Source: Desulfallas thermosapovorans DSM 6562 (GTDB lineage: Bacteria > Bacillota > Desulfotomaculia > Desulfotomaculales > Desulfallaceae). From it: a stretch of DNA of 63,698 nucleotides. The notes beneath the pieces were generated by a model, which saw nothing but the letters and a program-made list of their open reading frames with translations, was not told the origin of the DNA and did not search any database. Below, one piece after another: positions 15,284-24,372 of the stretch. Each line of letters begins with the position of its first letter. Position 1 is the stretch's first letter. The stretch is from contig NZ_VNHM01000016.1 of the NCBI RefSeq assembly GCF_008124625.1, forward strand, positions 1-63,698, read 5' to 3'. The translations under genes were made by a program, and so were the position numbers.

Positions 15284-15398
15284 ATAATATTGCCGTTTTT
15301 TGAACACAAAGTGTCACTATTTTAAACTGAACTCGCCGCTGTTTTGAAGGGCACTGTCCAAGGGACCGTGCTTTTATTATCATAGCGGTCCAATGCAA

Positions 15399-15427
15399 TT
15401 GACTGGTTGATTATTTGAAAATATTAT
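15399..15427 (+). promoter_or_regulatory. Promoter of the YeiH-type gene
   Basis: TTGACT (15399-15404), 17 bases, TATTAT (15422-15427). A hairpin (GCACTGTCC/GGACCGTGC, about 15351-15372) just upstream isolates it. The leader is about 145 bases long with no recognised riboswitch. Confidence 0.65.
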
Positions 15428-15573
15428 ACTAACTATAAGCGGCGCTTTAATTTTGGGAGGGCTTAAGCTCGGTAAATCTATCCCTAGTCATTTAAAAAGT
15501 TTATTAAAAGAGCCTTATTGTTTATCAAGCATTACTTTAGCTGAATCGACAAAAATTTGGGGGTGTCAAAAAA

Positions 15574-16641
15574 TTGGCTCAAACAGCAACAGTAAGAGAA
15601 CCAAGTTTGGGTAATAAAATAACCGAGGCAATACCCGGTTTAATCCTGGTTGTATTACTGACCTATGTGTCCATTACCTTTGATGGGTGGCTGAAAGACA
15701 ATTACAGCAGTGCGCGGGAAGCGCTCAGTTTGAATTATGTATTTATCGCTATCATATTTGGTATGTTAATACGAAATACCATCGGTGTACCAACTCTCCT
15801 TGAACCCGGCCTTAAATACTCAACGGTATTCACCAAGGCAGGTATTGTGGTGATGGGTATGAAGTATACCTGGGCCAGTCTAATTGAGGTTGGCGCTGTC
15901 AGTATGGCTTTTATCACTGTTTTCCTGTTTGGTACGGTATGGCTGATGTTCTCACTGAAAAGCAGGTTTAAGCTCTCTGACAGTTTAGGTGGTTGCCTGG
16001 CCTCTGGTTTTTCCATCTGCGGCGTATCCGCCACCGTGGCCACCGGTCCGGCTATCCGGGCCAAAGGGCAAGAAATGGCTTATGCCATTGCCTCCATCTT
16101 AATTTTTGGTTTAGCCATGTTATTTATCCTGCCGCCCATCGGTAAAGCCATTGGTTTAACCGAGGCGCAATTTGGTGCCTGGGCCGGTGTATCCATAGTC
16201 AACTCGGCACAGGTGCTGGCCGCGGGCTTTGCCTTTGGTGAAGAGGCCGGTCTGGTGGCCGGTATTTACAATATGGGTAGAGTGGTGCTGCTTCCCTTTG
16301 TGGTACTTTACATTGTTATGAAAGTCCTGGGTAACAAGTCAAAGGAAGCCGGCGAAATTAACAAGACCCAATTTGTTCTGGATAAATTTCCGGTGTTTGT
16401 GCTGGCCTTTATAGCTGTGATGGCCCTGAATACCGCCGGTGTATTTACCAAGGAAGAGCTCAAGACCGGTGCACTATTCATGGATTACGCCTTTACCCTT
16501 GGTTTTGCCAGCATTGGCTTGACCACCAAGTTCTCTGATATGAAGGCAGCCGGTAAAGATGGTATCATTTTAGGTGTTATTGTGGCACTGATCAAAGCAC
16601 TGCTGGCCCTGGCCGTTGTTATGCTGATATTGCCGATCTAA
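15574..16641 (+). CDS. YeiH-family putative sulfate/anion exporter
   Basis: 355 aa with ten or so hydrophobic segments and the UPF0324/YeiH signatures: FGMLIRNTIG, KYSTVFTKAGIVVMGM, FSICGVSATVATGPAI, SIVNSAQVLAAGFAFGEEAG. Members export sulfate or sulfonate degradation products in some bacteria, but the substrate of this one is unknown. It starts at TTG 15574 after GGGGGTG. It is followed 24 bases later by a tiny membrane protein, probably co-transcribed. Confidence 0.8.
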   Translation: MAQTATVREPSLGNKITEAIPGLILVVLLTYVSITFDGWLKDNYSSAREALSLNYVFIAIIFGMLIRNTIGVPTLLEPGLKYSTVFTKAGIVVMGMKYTWASLIEVGAVSMAFITVFLFGTVWLMFSLKSRFKLSDSLGGCLASGFSICGVSATVATGPAIRAKGQEMAYAIASILIFGLAMLFILPPIGKAIGLTEAQFGAWAGVSIVNSAQVLAAGFAFGEEAGLVAGIYNMGRVVLLPFVVLYIVMKVLGNKSKEAGEINKTQFVLDKFPVFVLAFIAVMALNTAGVFTKEELKTGALFMDYAFTLGFASIGLTTKFSDMKAAGKDGIILGVIVALIKALLALAVVMLILPI

Positions 16642-16665
16642 TAGGGATGAGGAGGGTTATCATAA

Positions 16666-16791
16666 ATGGCTGAAGATAAAAGAGTTTCCATGGAAGAAGC
16701 CAGAAAGGACGATATGAAACACCGCAGGCAAGATTATGCCGTAATTGTCCTTGGTTTGATTCTGGTAGGTATTGCGAAGGTTGTAGCCTGA
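16666..16791 (+). CDS. 41-aa single-span membrane protein
   Basis: ATG 16666, preceded by GAGGAGG, encodes a charged N-terminus (MAEDKRVSMEEARKDD, then MKHRRQ) and one hydrophobic helix (YAVIVLGLILVGIAKVVA). It ends at TGA 16789-16791, with a terminator directly behind it. The strong ribosome binding site, operon position and coherent topology argue for a real small protein, perhaps a subunit of the YeiH carrier. No family recognised. Confidence 0.7.
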   Translation: MAEDKRVSMEEARKDDMKHRRQDYAVIVLGLILVGIAKVVA

Positions 16792-16799
16792 AATTATAA

Positions 16800-16838
16800 C
16801 GGGCAGGTGAGGCGAAAGTCCACCTGCCCGTTTTGGCA
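16800..16838 (+). terminator. Terminator after the YeiH operon
   Basis: CGGGCAGGTG (16800-16809) pairs perfectly with CACCTGCCCG (16821-16830), followed by TTTT. Confidence 0.85.
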
Positions 16839-16858
16839 ACCTTATTGGAGGGGTAAAA

Positions 16859-17308
16859 TTGTATCAAAACATACTGGTGGCACTGCACGGTGAAGAAGTG
16901 AATCTGGCCGGTGTGATTAACCAAACCCTTCTGCTGGCTGAAAAGGCAAAAGCACGGGTTACTTTACTTAAAGTCAAGGAAACCGGATTAATTCATTACG
17001 GGGAAGTGGATACTTTATTAACCTTTACAGCAAAGTATGGTTTTATTGATTATGTTAATGAAATTGCCCGGGAGCAGGTGGAAAAGATTACCGGCGTGAT
17101 TAGCAAGGAAGCCGGTTTTGGTAATGTAAAGTTTAAATTAAAATTGAGAGAAGGAAAACCGGCTGATGAGATAATGGCCGAAATAAAGGAAGGCGATTAT
17201 GATTTAGTTGTGTTGGGTACCAAAGAACCCGGGCCGGGCAATACCTCCAGCCGGGTAAAGGAACGGTTGGCCAGGGAACATCCTTGTACTGTAATGATGA
17301 TTAGATGA
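16859..17308 (+). CDS. Universal stress protein (UspA family)
   Basis: 149 aa with the Usp alpha/beta fold. It begins YQNILVALHG, has KLREGKPADEIMAEIKEGDYDLVVLGT and ends in the ATP-site pattern GTKEPGPGNTSSRVKERLAREHPCTVMMI (G-2x-G-9x-G(S/N) style, split here by substitutions). It starts at TTG 16859 after GGAGGGG. The next gene begins 20 bases later. Role in a specific stress is not inferable. Confidence 0.8.
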   Translation: MYQNILVALHGEEVNLAGVINQTLLLAEKAKARVTLLKVKETGLIHYGEVDTLLTFTAKYGFIDYVNEIAREQVEKITGVISKEAGFGNVKFKLKLREGKPADEIMAEIKEGDYDLVVLGTKEPGPGNTSSRVKERLAREHPCTVMMIR

Positions 17309-17327
17309 AGTAAGAGGTGCACAGGGC

Positions 17328-17810
17328 GTGGAAAATAAAATGCAGTTTAAAATCCCAACCCCCCGGGAAGAAAAGGAAAAGTTAATTCAGTGGTACGGCT
17401 GGATTACCATCATGATATTGTGTTTGACCCCCATTGTCTTTATTTTCTTACCATTATTGATGATGAATACCAGCAAAATAAACAATATGCTCAAAGAATC
17501 CCGCATTCCCGAAGAGGACAGCCTCACCGGCGTGGTGAAAAAAGCGGTCTGGGAAGTGGAAAACCAGTCAGGGGTTTTTGCCGTTGCAGGTGAATTGGAA
17601 GTGGAAAATGAGCAGGGGCAGCCGGTCTTGTGCAGCTTTAAAAAGTATGTGGGCAATAAAACCAAAGCGGTGCCTTATGTTGCTCCGGGGGATAAAATAG
17701 CAATTACCGGTAGATTCTCGGCTGGTGACAACAAATTTTTAATTAGAAACCTGCTTAAACAAGATAATGATTATATATATACCTCCGAACCGGTACTGTC
17801 GGTTTATTAA
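17328..17810 (+). CDS. Membrane-anchored protein of unknown function
   Basis: 160 aa. A cytosolic N-terminus (MQFKIPTPREEKEKLIQWY) precedes one membrane helix (ITIMILCLTPIVFIFLPLLMM). The rest is an extracytosolic beta-rich region (GVFAVAGELEVEN, VAPGDKIAITGRFSAGDNKF). The latter resembles an OB-like or NfeD-like barrel, but I cannot assign a family. It starts at GTG 17328 and is likely co-transcribed with the Usp gene. Confidence 0.65.
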   Translation: MENKMQFKIPTPREEKEKLIQWYGWITIMILCLTPIVFIFLPLLMMNTSKINNMLKESRIPEEDSLTGVVKKAVWEVENQSGVFAVAGELEVENEQGQPVLCSFKKYVGNKTKAVPYVAPGDKIAITGRFSAGDNKFLIRNLLKQDNDYIYTSEPVLSVY

Positions 17811-17898
17811 GGAAGCATGGATACGGTTCTCTTGCTTCTGATCATTTAGTTGTTTCACTTTAACGCTCTCCCCTTATACAACCATATGCGGGGGTGTT

Positions 17899-18183
17899 TT
17901 ACGTTTTTTTCGGTTGCAAATAGTATATCCGTGCACTTTTATGGTGACTGCCGTTGACCTTTGTCGAATTGCCTACCGGATTTCCCGGCCGGGTATTAAG
18001 GGCTTTCCCGTGTCCGTGGGAAATGGTATTCGGCTCTGGACAAACTTCCAAGTTATTATTAATCCTTCCGGCAGGTTGCGGTTTTACAGCGCTCAGGTCA
18101 GCTCCGCAGTACGGGCATATCCAGTGACCATGATAAGAAGAGTAAGATTCCCCGCGGCAGAAAGTGCAAACCTTTTTATACAA
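17899..18183 (-). CDS. Small zinc-ribbon protein
   Basis: 94 codons from TTG 18183. The first 35 residues are convincing: VCTFCRGESYSSYHGHWICPYCGADL gives two CxxC knuckles of a zinc ribbon (quoted as CTFC and CPYC). The remaining 60 residues are of low complexity and could be untranslated if the frame is broken. No clear Shine-Dalgarno, only a G-run upstream. Opposite strand frames are worse. Moderate support only. Confidence 0.45.
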   Translation of the reverse strand: MYKKVCTFCRGESYSSYHGHWICPYCGADLSAVKPQPAGRINNNLEVCPEPNTISHGHGKALNTRPGNPVGNSTKVNGSHHKSARIYYLQPKKT

Positions 18184-18400
18184 AGGAACACCCCCCCAAA
18201 AAAAATCACCTGTATATTACATTTAAAAAATACCGCTTCCGTCTTTTTCCGTTGTCCCGGCCATACCAAAACAAAAACAATGCTTACTTTTAAAAAGCTT
18301 GTTACATTAAAGTATAAAGGTAATTATGCCGCCATACATCGTATACGGGTATGAATTTTGGTTTAAAAAGTTCACTGTAAAACTGCCTTTAATAAAAGGA
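18184..18400. other. AT-rich intergenic region
   Basis: No coding frame with a start signal is visible. Poly-C/poly-A runs at 18191-18205 and AT-rich sequence up to the carB terminator. Confidence 0.4.
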
Positions 18401-18424
18401 GCACGTTGATTAACCTCAACGTGC
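18401..18424 (-). terminator. carB terminator
   Basis: GCACGTTGA (18401-18409) pairs with TCAACGTGC (18416-18424). In minus sense it is followed by TCCTTTTATT. Confidence 0.75.
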
Positions 18425-18460
18425 TTCTCTTATTCTTATTATGCCCGGTGGTGGCCATAG

Positions 18461-21400
18461 CTACAGGATCTCGCTAATATCCCGGTGATACTCTTGCAAA
18501 GATTTCAAATTAACCCGGGCATTGTTTTCTTTGTATGCCTCGATACCCCTGGCACTGGCCAGGGCCGCAGCCATGGTGGTGATATAGGGTACTTTATATT
18601 TAATGGCCGTCTTACGGATGTATGAGTCGTCATGCTGGCTGCGTTTTCCGGACGGGGTGTTGATAACCAGGTGGATCTCTTTATTTTTAATGCCGTCCAC
18701 TATATTGGGACGCCCCTGGAACAATTTCTTAATCTCTTCGGATGGAATTCCATTTTCCCTGAGGAAATTATGGGTTCCTTCCGTGGCCTTAATACGAAAG
18801 CCCATCCGGGTGAACACCCTGGCTGTTTCCAGGGCGGCCGGTTTATCCTGATCGGTGACGCTGATGAGCACCGTGCCGGATACGGGCAGGGGAGACTGGG
18901 TGGCCTCCTGGGCTTTATAGTAGGCCAGTTCGAAGGAGTCCGCAATGCCCAGCACTTCTCCGGTAGAGCGCATTTCCGGTCCCAGCAGCGGGTCAACTTC
19001 CTGGAACATGTTAAAGGGGAAGACCGCTTCCTTGACACCGAAGTGGGGAATTTTTTTGGCTTTCAGTGCCTTTACCGGGGATTCTTTACCCGTTTGTTCA
19101 GCCAGCATAATTTCCGTGGCTATACGGGCCATCCGGATGTTGCAAACCTTGGATACCAGGGGCACGGTTCGTGAGGCCCTGGGGTTGGCTTCCAAAACAT
19201 AAACCTTATCACCGGCAATGGCGTACTGCATATTCATCAGGCCCACCACCTGCAGTTCCCGGGCAATCCTTTGGGTATATTCCACAATGGTGGCCACATG
19301 TTTGGCCGGGATACTGACCGGGGGGATTACGCAGGCCGAGTCTCCGGAGTGGATGCCGGCCAGCTCTATATGCTGCATTACCGTTGGTACAAAGGCTTGG
19401 GTACCGTCGGCAATGGCGTCCGCCTCTGCTTCAATGGCATCATTTAAAAACCTGTCAATGAGTATCGGTCTTTCCGGGGTAACCCCCACAGCCGCGGCCA
19501 GGTACTGGCGGAGCATATTTTCATCGTAAACAACTTCCATTCCGCGGCCGCCCAAAACATATGACGGGCGTACCATCAAAGGATAGCCGATCCGGTCCGC
19601 GATGGCCAGCGCTTCTTCCAGGTTTACCGCCATGCCGGACTCGGGCATGGGTATATCGAGTTTCTCCATGATCTGGCGGAACCGGTCGCGGTCCTCGGCC
19701 AGGTCTATGGTATCGGGGGAGGTGCCGAAGATCCTGACCCCGGCTTCAGCCAGTTCATTGGCAATATTTAAGGGGGTTTGACCTCCGAATTGTACGATTA
19801 CCCCCAGGGGCTGTTCCTTTTCATATATACTCAACACATCTTCCACGGTCAGCGGTTCAAAATACAGCTTGTCCGATGTGTCATAGTCGGTGGATACTGT
19901 TTCGGGGTTGCAATTGACAATCACCGTTTCAAAGCCCATATCCCGCAGGGCAAAGGCAGCGTGTACACAGCAGTAGTCAAATTCAATACCCTGGCCAATG
20001 CGGTTGGGGCCTCCCCCCAGGATCATCACCTTGGGCCGGTCACTGGCGGTGGTTTGATCCGGGGCATTGTAGGTGGAGAAGTAATAAGCCGCGTTTTCCA
20101 CGCCGCTGACCGGAATGGCTTCCCAGCCCTCCACCACTCCCAGTGCTGTTCTCCTCCGGCGGATTTCCTTTTCCGGCAGGTCCAGCAACATGGCTAAATA
20201 ACGATCGGCAAACCCGTCTTTTTTGGCCCGGATCAGTAGTTCATCCGGCAGTTGTCCCTGTTTGTACTTTAGGATTTCTTCCTCCAGCAGCACAAGTTCC
20301 TGCATTTGCCGGATAAACCAGGGCTTGATATGTGTTAAACGGTGCAGTTGGTCAATGCTCGCGCCTTTGCGCAATGCCTCATACATGATAAACTGGCGCT
20401 CGCTGGTTGGTTCAGCCAGCATTTGCAACAGTTCTTCCAGGGGGCGCTGGTGGAAGTCCCTGGCAAAGCCCAATCCATAACGGCCTATTTCCAGGGAGCG
20501 GATGGCTTTTTGCAGAGCTTCTTTATAATTTTTGCCGATGCTCATCACTTCACCCACTGCGCGCATCTGAGTACCCAGTTTATCCTGGGAGCCGGGAAAT
20601 TTTTCAAAGGCCCAGCGGGCAAACTTGACCACCACGTAATCGCCGGAAGGAGTGTATTTATCCAGGGTACCTTCCCGCCAGTAGGGAATTTCGTCCAGGG
20701 TGAGGCCGGCGGCCAGCATGGCCGAAATCAGGGCAATGGGGAAACCGGTGGCCTTGGAGGCCAGGGCAGATGAACGGGAGGTGCGGGGATTGATTTCGAT
20801 AATTACCACCCGGCCGGTTTTAGGGTCATGGGCAAACTGTACATTGGTACCGCCGATGACCTCTATGGCTTCAACAATGGCATAGGCGTATTTTTGCAAT
20901 CGCTGCTGGAGTTCGGGGCTAATGGTGAGCATGGGGGCAGTGCAGAAGGAATCACCGGTATGCACCCCCATGGGGTCAATATTTTCAATGAAACAAACGG
21001 TGAGCATTTGATTTTTGGCATCCCGGACAACTTCCAGCTCCAGCTCTTCCCAGCCAAGTACCGATTCCTCCACCAGTACCTGGCCGACCATACTGGCGGA
21101 AATTCCCCGGTTGGCCACGGTTCTTAGCTCTTCCACATTATAGACCAGCCCGCCACCGGTGCCCCCCATGGTGTAAGCAGGTCGAATAACCACCGGATAG
21201 CCAAGTTCCTGGGCAATTTTTTCGGCTTCCTCAACACTATAAGCCGGTTTGCTGCGGGGCATTTCGATACCCAGCCGGTTCATAGTTTCTTTAAAGGCAA
21301 TGCGGTCCTCGCCGCGTTCAATGGCATCGATTTGTACACCGATTACTTTAACGTTGTATTGTTCCAAAACACCGGCTTTGTCCAGTTCGGAGCAAAGGTT

Positions 21401-21688
21401 TAAGGCCGATTGGCCGCCCAAATTGGGCAGCAGTGCATCGGGACGTTCCTTGGCTATTATGTTGGACAGGCTTTTCACATTTAGCGGTTCAATATAAATT
21501 ACATCCGCGATTTCCGGGTCAGTCATGATGGTGGCCGGATTTGAATTGACCAAAACTATCTCGTAACCCAGTTTTCGCAGAGCTTTACAGGCTTGGGTGC
21601 CGGAATAATCAAATTCACAGGCTTGTCCAATTACGATGGGCCCGGAACCAATAATTAATATTTTGTTGATGTCGGTTCTTTTTGGCAT
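18461..21688 (-). CDS. carB: Carbamoyl-phosphate synthase large subunit
   Basis: 1075 aa, full length. Two tandem ATP-grasp synthetase halves start IGSGPIVIGQACEFDYSGTQA and ILGGGPNRIGQGIEFDYCCVHA, each with the expected glycine-rich ATP loop (PAYTMGGTGGG, PSYVLGGRGMEV). The C-terminal MGS-like allosteric domain (about 940-1075) reads LISVTDQDKPAALE and ends DGIKNKEIHLVINTPSGKRSQHDD. The enzyme makes carbamoyl phosphate for pyrimidines and arginine. A clear AGGAGG precedes ATG 21688. The partner carA is not next to it, which is unusual; it must be elsewhere in the genome. Confidence 0.97.
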   Translation of the reverse strand: MPKRTDINKILIIGSGPIVIGQACEFDYSGTQACKALRKLGYEIVLVNSNPATIMTDPEIADVIYIEPLNVKSLSNIIAKERPDALLPNLGGQSALNLCSELDKAGVLEQYNVKVIGVQIDAIERGEDRIAFKETMNRLGIEMPRSKPAYSVEEAEKIAQELGYPVVIRPAYTMGGTGGGLVYNVEELRTVANRGISASMVGQVLVEESVLGWEELELEVVRDAKNQMLTVCFIENIDPMGVHTGDSFCTAPMLTISPELQQRLQKYAYAIVEAIEVIGGTNVQFAHDPKTGRVVIIEINPRTSRSSALASKATGFPIALISAMLAAGLTLDEIPYWREGTLDKYTPSGDYVVVKFARWAFEKFPGSQDKLGTQMRAVGEVMSIGKNYKEALQKAIRSLEIGRYGLGFARDFHQRPLEELLQMLAEPTSERQFIMYEALRKGASIDQLHRLTHIKPWFIRQMQELVLLEEEILKYKQGQLPDELLIRAKKDGFADRYLAMLLDLPEKEIRRRRTALGVVEGWEAIPVSGVENAAYYFSTYNAPDQTTASDRPKVMILGGGPNRIGQGIEFDYCCVHAAFALRDMGFETVIVNCNPETVSTDYDTSDKLYFEPLTVEDVLSIYEKEQPLGVIVQFGGQTPLNIANELAEAGVRIFGTSPDTIDLAEDRDRFRQIMEKLDIPMPESGMAVNLEEALAIADRIGYPLMVRPSYVLGGRGMEVVYDENMLRQYLAAAVGVTPERPILIDRFLNDAIEAEADAIADGTQAFVPTVMQHIELAGIHSGDSACVIPPVSIPAKHVATIVEYTQRIARELQVVGLMNMQYAIAGDKVYVLEANPRASRTVPLVSKVCNIRMARIATEIMLAEQTGKESPVKALKAKKIPHFGVKEAVFPFNMFQEVDPLLGPEMRSTGEVLGIADSFELAYYKAQEATQSPLPVSGTVLISVTDQDKPAALETARVFTRMGFRIKATEGTHNFLRENGIPSEEIKKLFQGRPNIVDGIKNKEIHLVINTPSGKRSQHDDSYIRKTAIKYKVPYITTMAAALASARGIEAYKENNARVNLKSLQEYHRDISEIL

Positions 21689-22120
21689 ATTTGTCCTCCT
21701 GCTGTAGAATATCTAATTGATTCTTGTTCCTGTTGGCAAGATGGTATATTAACGTTGGTCAATGTATTATTATATCAAAAAAATAAAATTTTGAGTTGTT
21801 GTTTCGTTGGAAGAGTAAAATTACTTTCTGCCAAAGTGCAAAGCCATTTAAAGTATTTGTTTGAAAAACAGGCCTTGGTGCCGGGTGTTGAAAGATTGAA
21901 ACCTTTCAACACCTGCACCCACGCGAGCATCCCAAAAGCCGGCCAACCCGGTATCATTAAGAAAGTGGTTTCTGCGCGTGTTTTTTGCGTAGTTTATTAA
22001 AATTTGAAAAAGCAAAACTAATTTGAAAAAAGTAAATAATTTTCCAAAATTACCTGTACAAACGAGTGTTTGTGTGTTATGCTGCTAATAGAATTTAATA
22101 AGAGTTGGGATGTGTAGCAT
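21689..22120. other. Intergenic region with stem-loop
   Basis: Divergent gap between carB and the small helical genes. It holds the 10-bp hairpin GTGTTGAAAG/CTTTCAACAC (21885-21894 with 21903-21912) within GCCGGGTGTTGAAAG, a string that also begins the element at 48895. Nothing else is evident. Confidence 0.4.
21880..21912. repeat. GCCGGGTGTTGAAAG stem-loop, copy 1
   Basis: The left arm GTGTTGAAAG pairs exactly with CTTTCAACAC around ATTGAAAC. The first 15 bases are identical to 48895-48909. Confidence 0.5.
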
Positions 22121-22450
22121 GTGTACAACATATTAATAAACATCTATAATTCAATTCATAATGTGGAGTCCAGATTAAACCATTTAGAATGCAAGTACCC
22201 CGATATTGTTAAAGAAGATGATGTAAATAAAGTGTATAAACTGCTGGCGGAACTCGGCGAGGAAACCAACGCCCTGGGCAATCTGATAAATGCCTTATTA
22301 CAGCTCAGCCCGCCTACTTTGGAAATAATCAGCAACTTGTTAAATAATGAATTGGATAATAACAGTGAGGAAGTGACCAGGGATTTGTTGATGGTTAAGA
22401 AGATTGTGGACAAGCTATTAGTATTAAGAACAGAGAATAGGGAGATTTAA
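22121..22450 (+). CDS. Small all-helical protein, unknown function
   Basis: 109 aa from GTG 22121, very rich in Leu, Asn, Glu and Ile (YKLLAELGEETNALGNLINALL). It is predicted wholly helical, with no signal peptide. The gene is AT-rich compared with its neighbours, suggesting later arrival. The stop codon TAA (22448-22450) directly abuts the ATG of the next gene, so the two form a translationally coupled pair. I do not recognise a family. The ribosome binding site is weak (TTGGGA). Confidence 0.6.
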   Translation: MYNILINIYNSIHNVESRLNHLECKYPDIVKEDDVNKVYKLLAELGEETNALGNLINALLQLSPPTLEIISNLLNNELDNNSEEVTRDLLMVKKIVDKLLVLRTENREI

Positions 22451-22765
22451 ATGTATCGAACATCAAAAGAACATATACAATTAATCGTCCAGCGTATCAA
22501 AGAAGCTTTACGGGAGATGGATAAAAAGTACGGCTTTACGGATGGTTACTTTGATTTGATGCAGATTGAAATAGATGCGATAGCCGCTAATTTAGATACT
22601 CTAAGTATATTTTCTAAAATGAACATAGAGTCATTGACAAAATTGATAGACATTCTAAAGGAACATGTGAAAACAGAGAACAACCAGGTTATTAAAGAAG
22701 ACTTGAATAATTTAATCAATGCTTTGGAAAAAGAGCTGGCCAAAAAAATAAAAGAATTGAACTGA
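22451..22765 (+). CDS. Small all-helical protein, unknown function (partner of previous gene)
   Basis: 104 aa from ATG 22451, preceded by GGGAG in the end of the upstream gene. Composition and helical pattern are similar to its neighbour (IEIDAIAANLDTLSIF, LTKLIDILKEHVKTEN, LNNLINALEKELAKKI). The two may be distant paralogues that form a heteromeric coil. A terminator follows at 22797. No family recognised. Confidence 0.65.
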   Translation: MYRTSKEHIQLIVQRIKEALREMDKKYGFTDGYFDLMQIEIDAIAANLDTLSIFSKMNIESLTKLIDILKEHVKTENNQVIKEDLNNLINALEKELAKKIKELN

Positions 22766-22796
22766 TGTTTTTTAAGTTTCATTAATGATATAAGAA

Positions 22797-22845
22797 AGCC
22801 TGCAACTACTATCGCATTGCAGTTGCAGGCTCTTTATGCTTTTCG
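22797..22845 (+). terminator. Terminator after helical pair
   Basis: AGCCTGCAACT (22797-22807) pairs perfectly with AGTTGCAGGCT (22821-22831), then CTTTATGCTTTT. It may also serve the converging dehydratase gene. Confidence 0.75.
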
Positions 22846-22873
22846 TAGATAAAGGGTAGTTGTTCCCGGTGCT

Positions 22874-24355
22874 TTATTTTTTCCGCGGGCTCATACCGGC
22901 CAGGGCTCTGATGATGTCCTTTTTGGACTCTATGTCGTACTGGCTGGTGATGGCAATTTGCTCCATGATGGGGGAACCGCCGCCGTGGTATGCCCCGTAA
23001 GTTGATGTGCCCGCAGAGCTGGACAGATTATAATCAATGAAAGTGAGCCAAAACTTGATCTGGTCCTCAATGGGCATTTTGGGATTCCGGTTGAGGTATT
23101 TCTCCAGCAGTGGCCTGGTTTCAGGATTAATCAAATCCTTTTCAAAGGGGAAGGTTGCAGGCATACCACCGGCAATGGTGCAAAGAATTTCTTGCTCATG
23201 GAAAACTGCCTCACCGGTCAAACACCTGCCCACGTTGGCATAGATGGAGTGGGGTATGCAGTTACCCGGCCCGTAGGGCACATTACCCACGCCGGGCATG
23301 TACACCTCGGGTTTACCCAGGGCGGAGGCCGTGTATCCGGCCGCGTAACCCAGCTCACCGGTCATGATTAGTTCGGACAACATTCTGCGCACGTTCGGAG
23401 TTTTTTCAATGCCGTTTATTTCCGCAGCCAGGGCGGCCAGACCAATTACACAGTCCAGCATGGCGGGCTTGCACCCGGAATAGGAATGGCGGTGGAACAG
23501 GGCAAACAGTAGTGCCGCTATGCCGCCATGGAGAGTTTCCCCGCATAAAAATACCCGCTTCCAGGGGATAAAACAGTCGTCAAATATTACATAGGAGTCT
23601 GTGTAGCCTGTTTCAATCCCCCTCTGGTAATAGTCTCGTTTACGGTAATTGTGGAAGTGGACTACCTGCTTTACTCCTTCGTAGTCCGAAGGGACGGCAA
23701 AGCAAACGGCATAGGCTTCTTCACCTTTCTTTAAGGCCCGGTTGGGGACCACCAGTATTTCGTCGGAAATAGAGGCTTCCGAAATGTGAACTTTGGAGCC
23801 GCGCACAACGATGCCATCGCTGCGCTCTTCCACCACGTGCACATACATGTCGGGGTCGGTCTGCTCGGATGGCCGCTTCAGACGTTCGCCTTTAACATCG
23901 GTCTGGGCGCAGCTGGCCACCAGATCCTCCCTTTGGAAACGTTCCAACCACTTGAGCCAGTTGTCGTGGTAGGCGGTTTTAGCCCGGGGGGATTTTTGGG
24001 CTTCATAGGAAACCGCGTGAATGGCGTTGGCGGCATCGACGCCCATGCAACGCTGAATGCAATGCCCCACTTTGTTGCAAAGGTAACGGGTCATATCTTG
24101 TTTTTTGTGCAAATCCTCGGGGGTCTGGTGAATATGATTAAAACGGTTGATGGTCTCTCCGGTGAGGTGCGAGGTGGCCGTGCAAAGGTCTTTGCTTTCA
24201 GGATCCCAGGCTGCGTCAAAGGTGAAGCCCATGACGTTTATAGCGCCTTGTTGACGCTCATCCAACCGGTCAATTTTTTCCCCGTTGCAGTATAAATTGC
24301 GGTTCATTTTGCCCAACCTTTCAATGTACTGGGCTCTTGTTCTCATTTTATTCAT
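22874..24355 (-). CDS. 4-Hydroxybutyryl-CoA dehydratase-like flavin/[4Fe-4S] radical enzyme
   Basis: 493 aa of the HpaB/AbfD family. The iron-sulfur ligands known in clostridial 4-hydroxybutyryl-CoA dehydratase (Cys99, Cys103, His292, Cys299) have counterparts here. They are Cys99 and Cys103 in HCIQRCMG, and His288 with Cys295 in FHRHSYSGC at the same 7-residue spacing. This separates it from the flavin monooxygenases of the same fold, which lack them. Substrate may be 4-hydroxybutyryl-CoA or a related acyl-CoA. It is co-transcribed behind a TetR gene (17-base gap). M4 (24346) is an alternative start with better spacing to GGGAGA. Confidence 0.82.
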   Translation of the reverse strand: MNKMRTRAQYIERLGKMNRNLYCNGEKIDRLDERQQGAINVMGFTFDAAWDPESKDLCTATSHLTGETINRFNHIHQTPEDLHKKQDMTRYLCNKVGHCIQRCMGVDAANAIHAVSYEAQKSPRAKTAYHDNWLKWLERFQREDLVASCAQTDVKGERLKRPSEQTDPDMYVHVVEERSDGIVVRGSKVHISEASISDEILVVPNRALKKGEEAYAVCFAVPSDYEGVKQVVHFHNYRKRDYYQRGIETGYTDSYVIFDDCFIPWKRVFLCGETLHGGIAALLFALFHRHSYSGCKPAMLDCVIGLAALAAEINGIEKTPNVRRMLSELIMTGELGYAAGYTASALGKPEVYMPGVGNVPYGPGNCIPHSIYANVGRCLTGEAVFHEQEILCTIAGGMPATFPFEKDLINPETRPLLEKYLNRNPKMPIEDQIKFWLTFIDYNLSSSAGTSTYGAYHGGGSPIMEQIAITSQYDIESKKDIIRALAGMSPRKK

Positions 24356-24372
24356 TCTCCCTTCGTTTTTGT

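Noticed and set aside
15013-15309. 98-codon minus-strand frame across the transporter fragment
   Set aside because: It spans a strong terminator hairpin and is antisense to a recognisable membrane sequence.
803-15570. TGAATCGACAAA occurring both before ehuB (about 802) and before the YeiH gene (about 15540)
   Set aside because: A 12-base match in AT-rich leaders without symmetry or similar placement relative to a promoter; probably chance.
18632-19174. 180-codon plus-strand frame inside carB
   Set aside because: Opposite strand of the CPSase C-terminal region; no ribosome binding site and a Gly/Phe-rich shadow composition.
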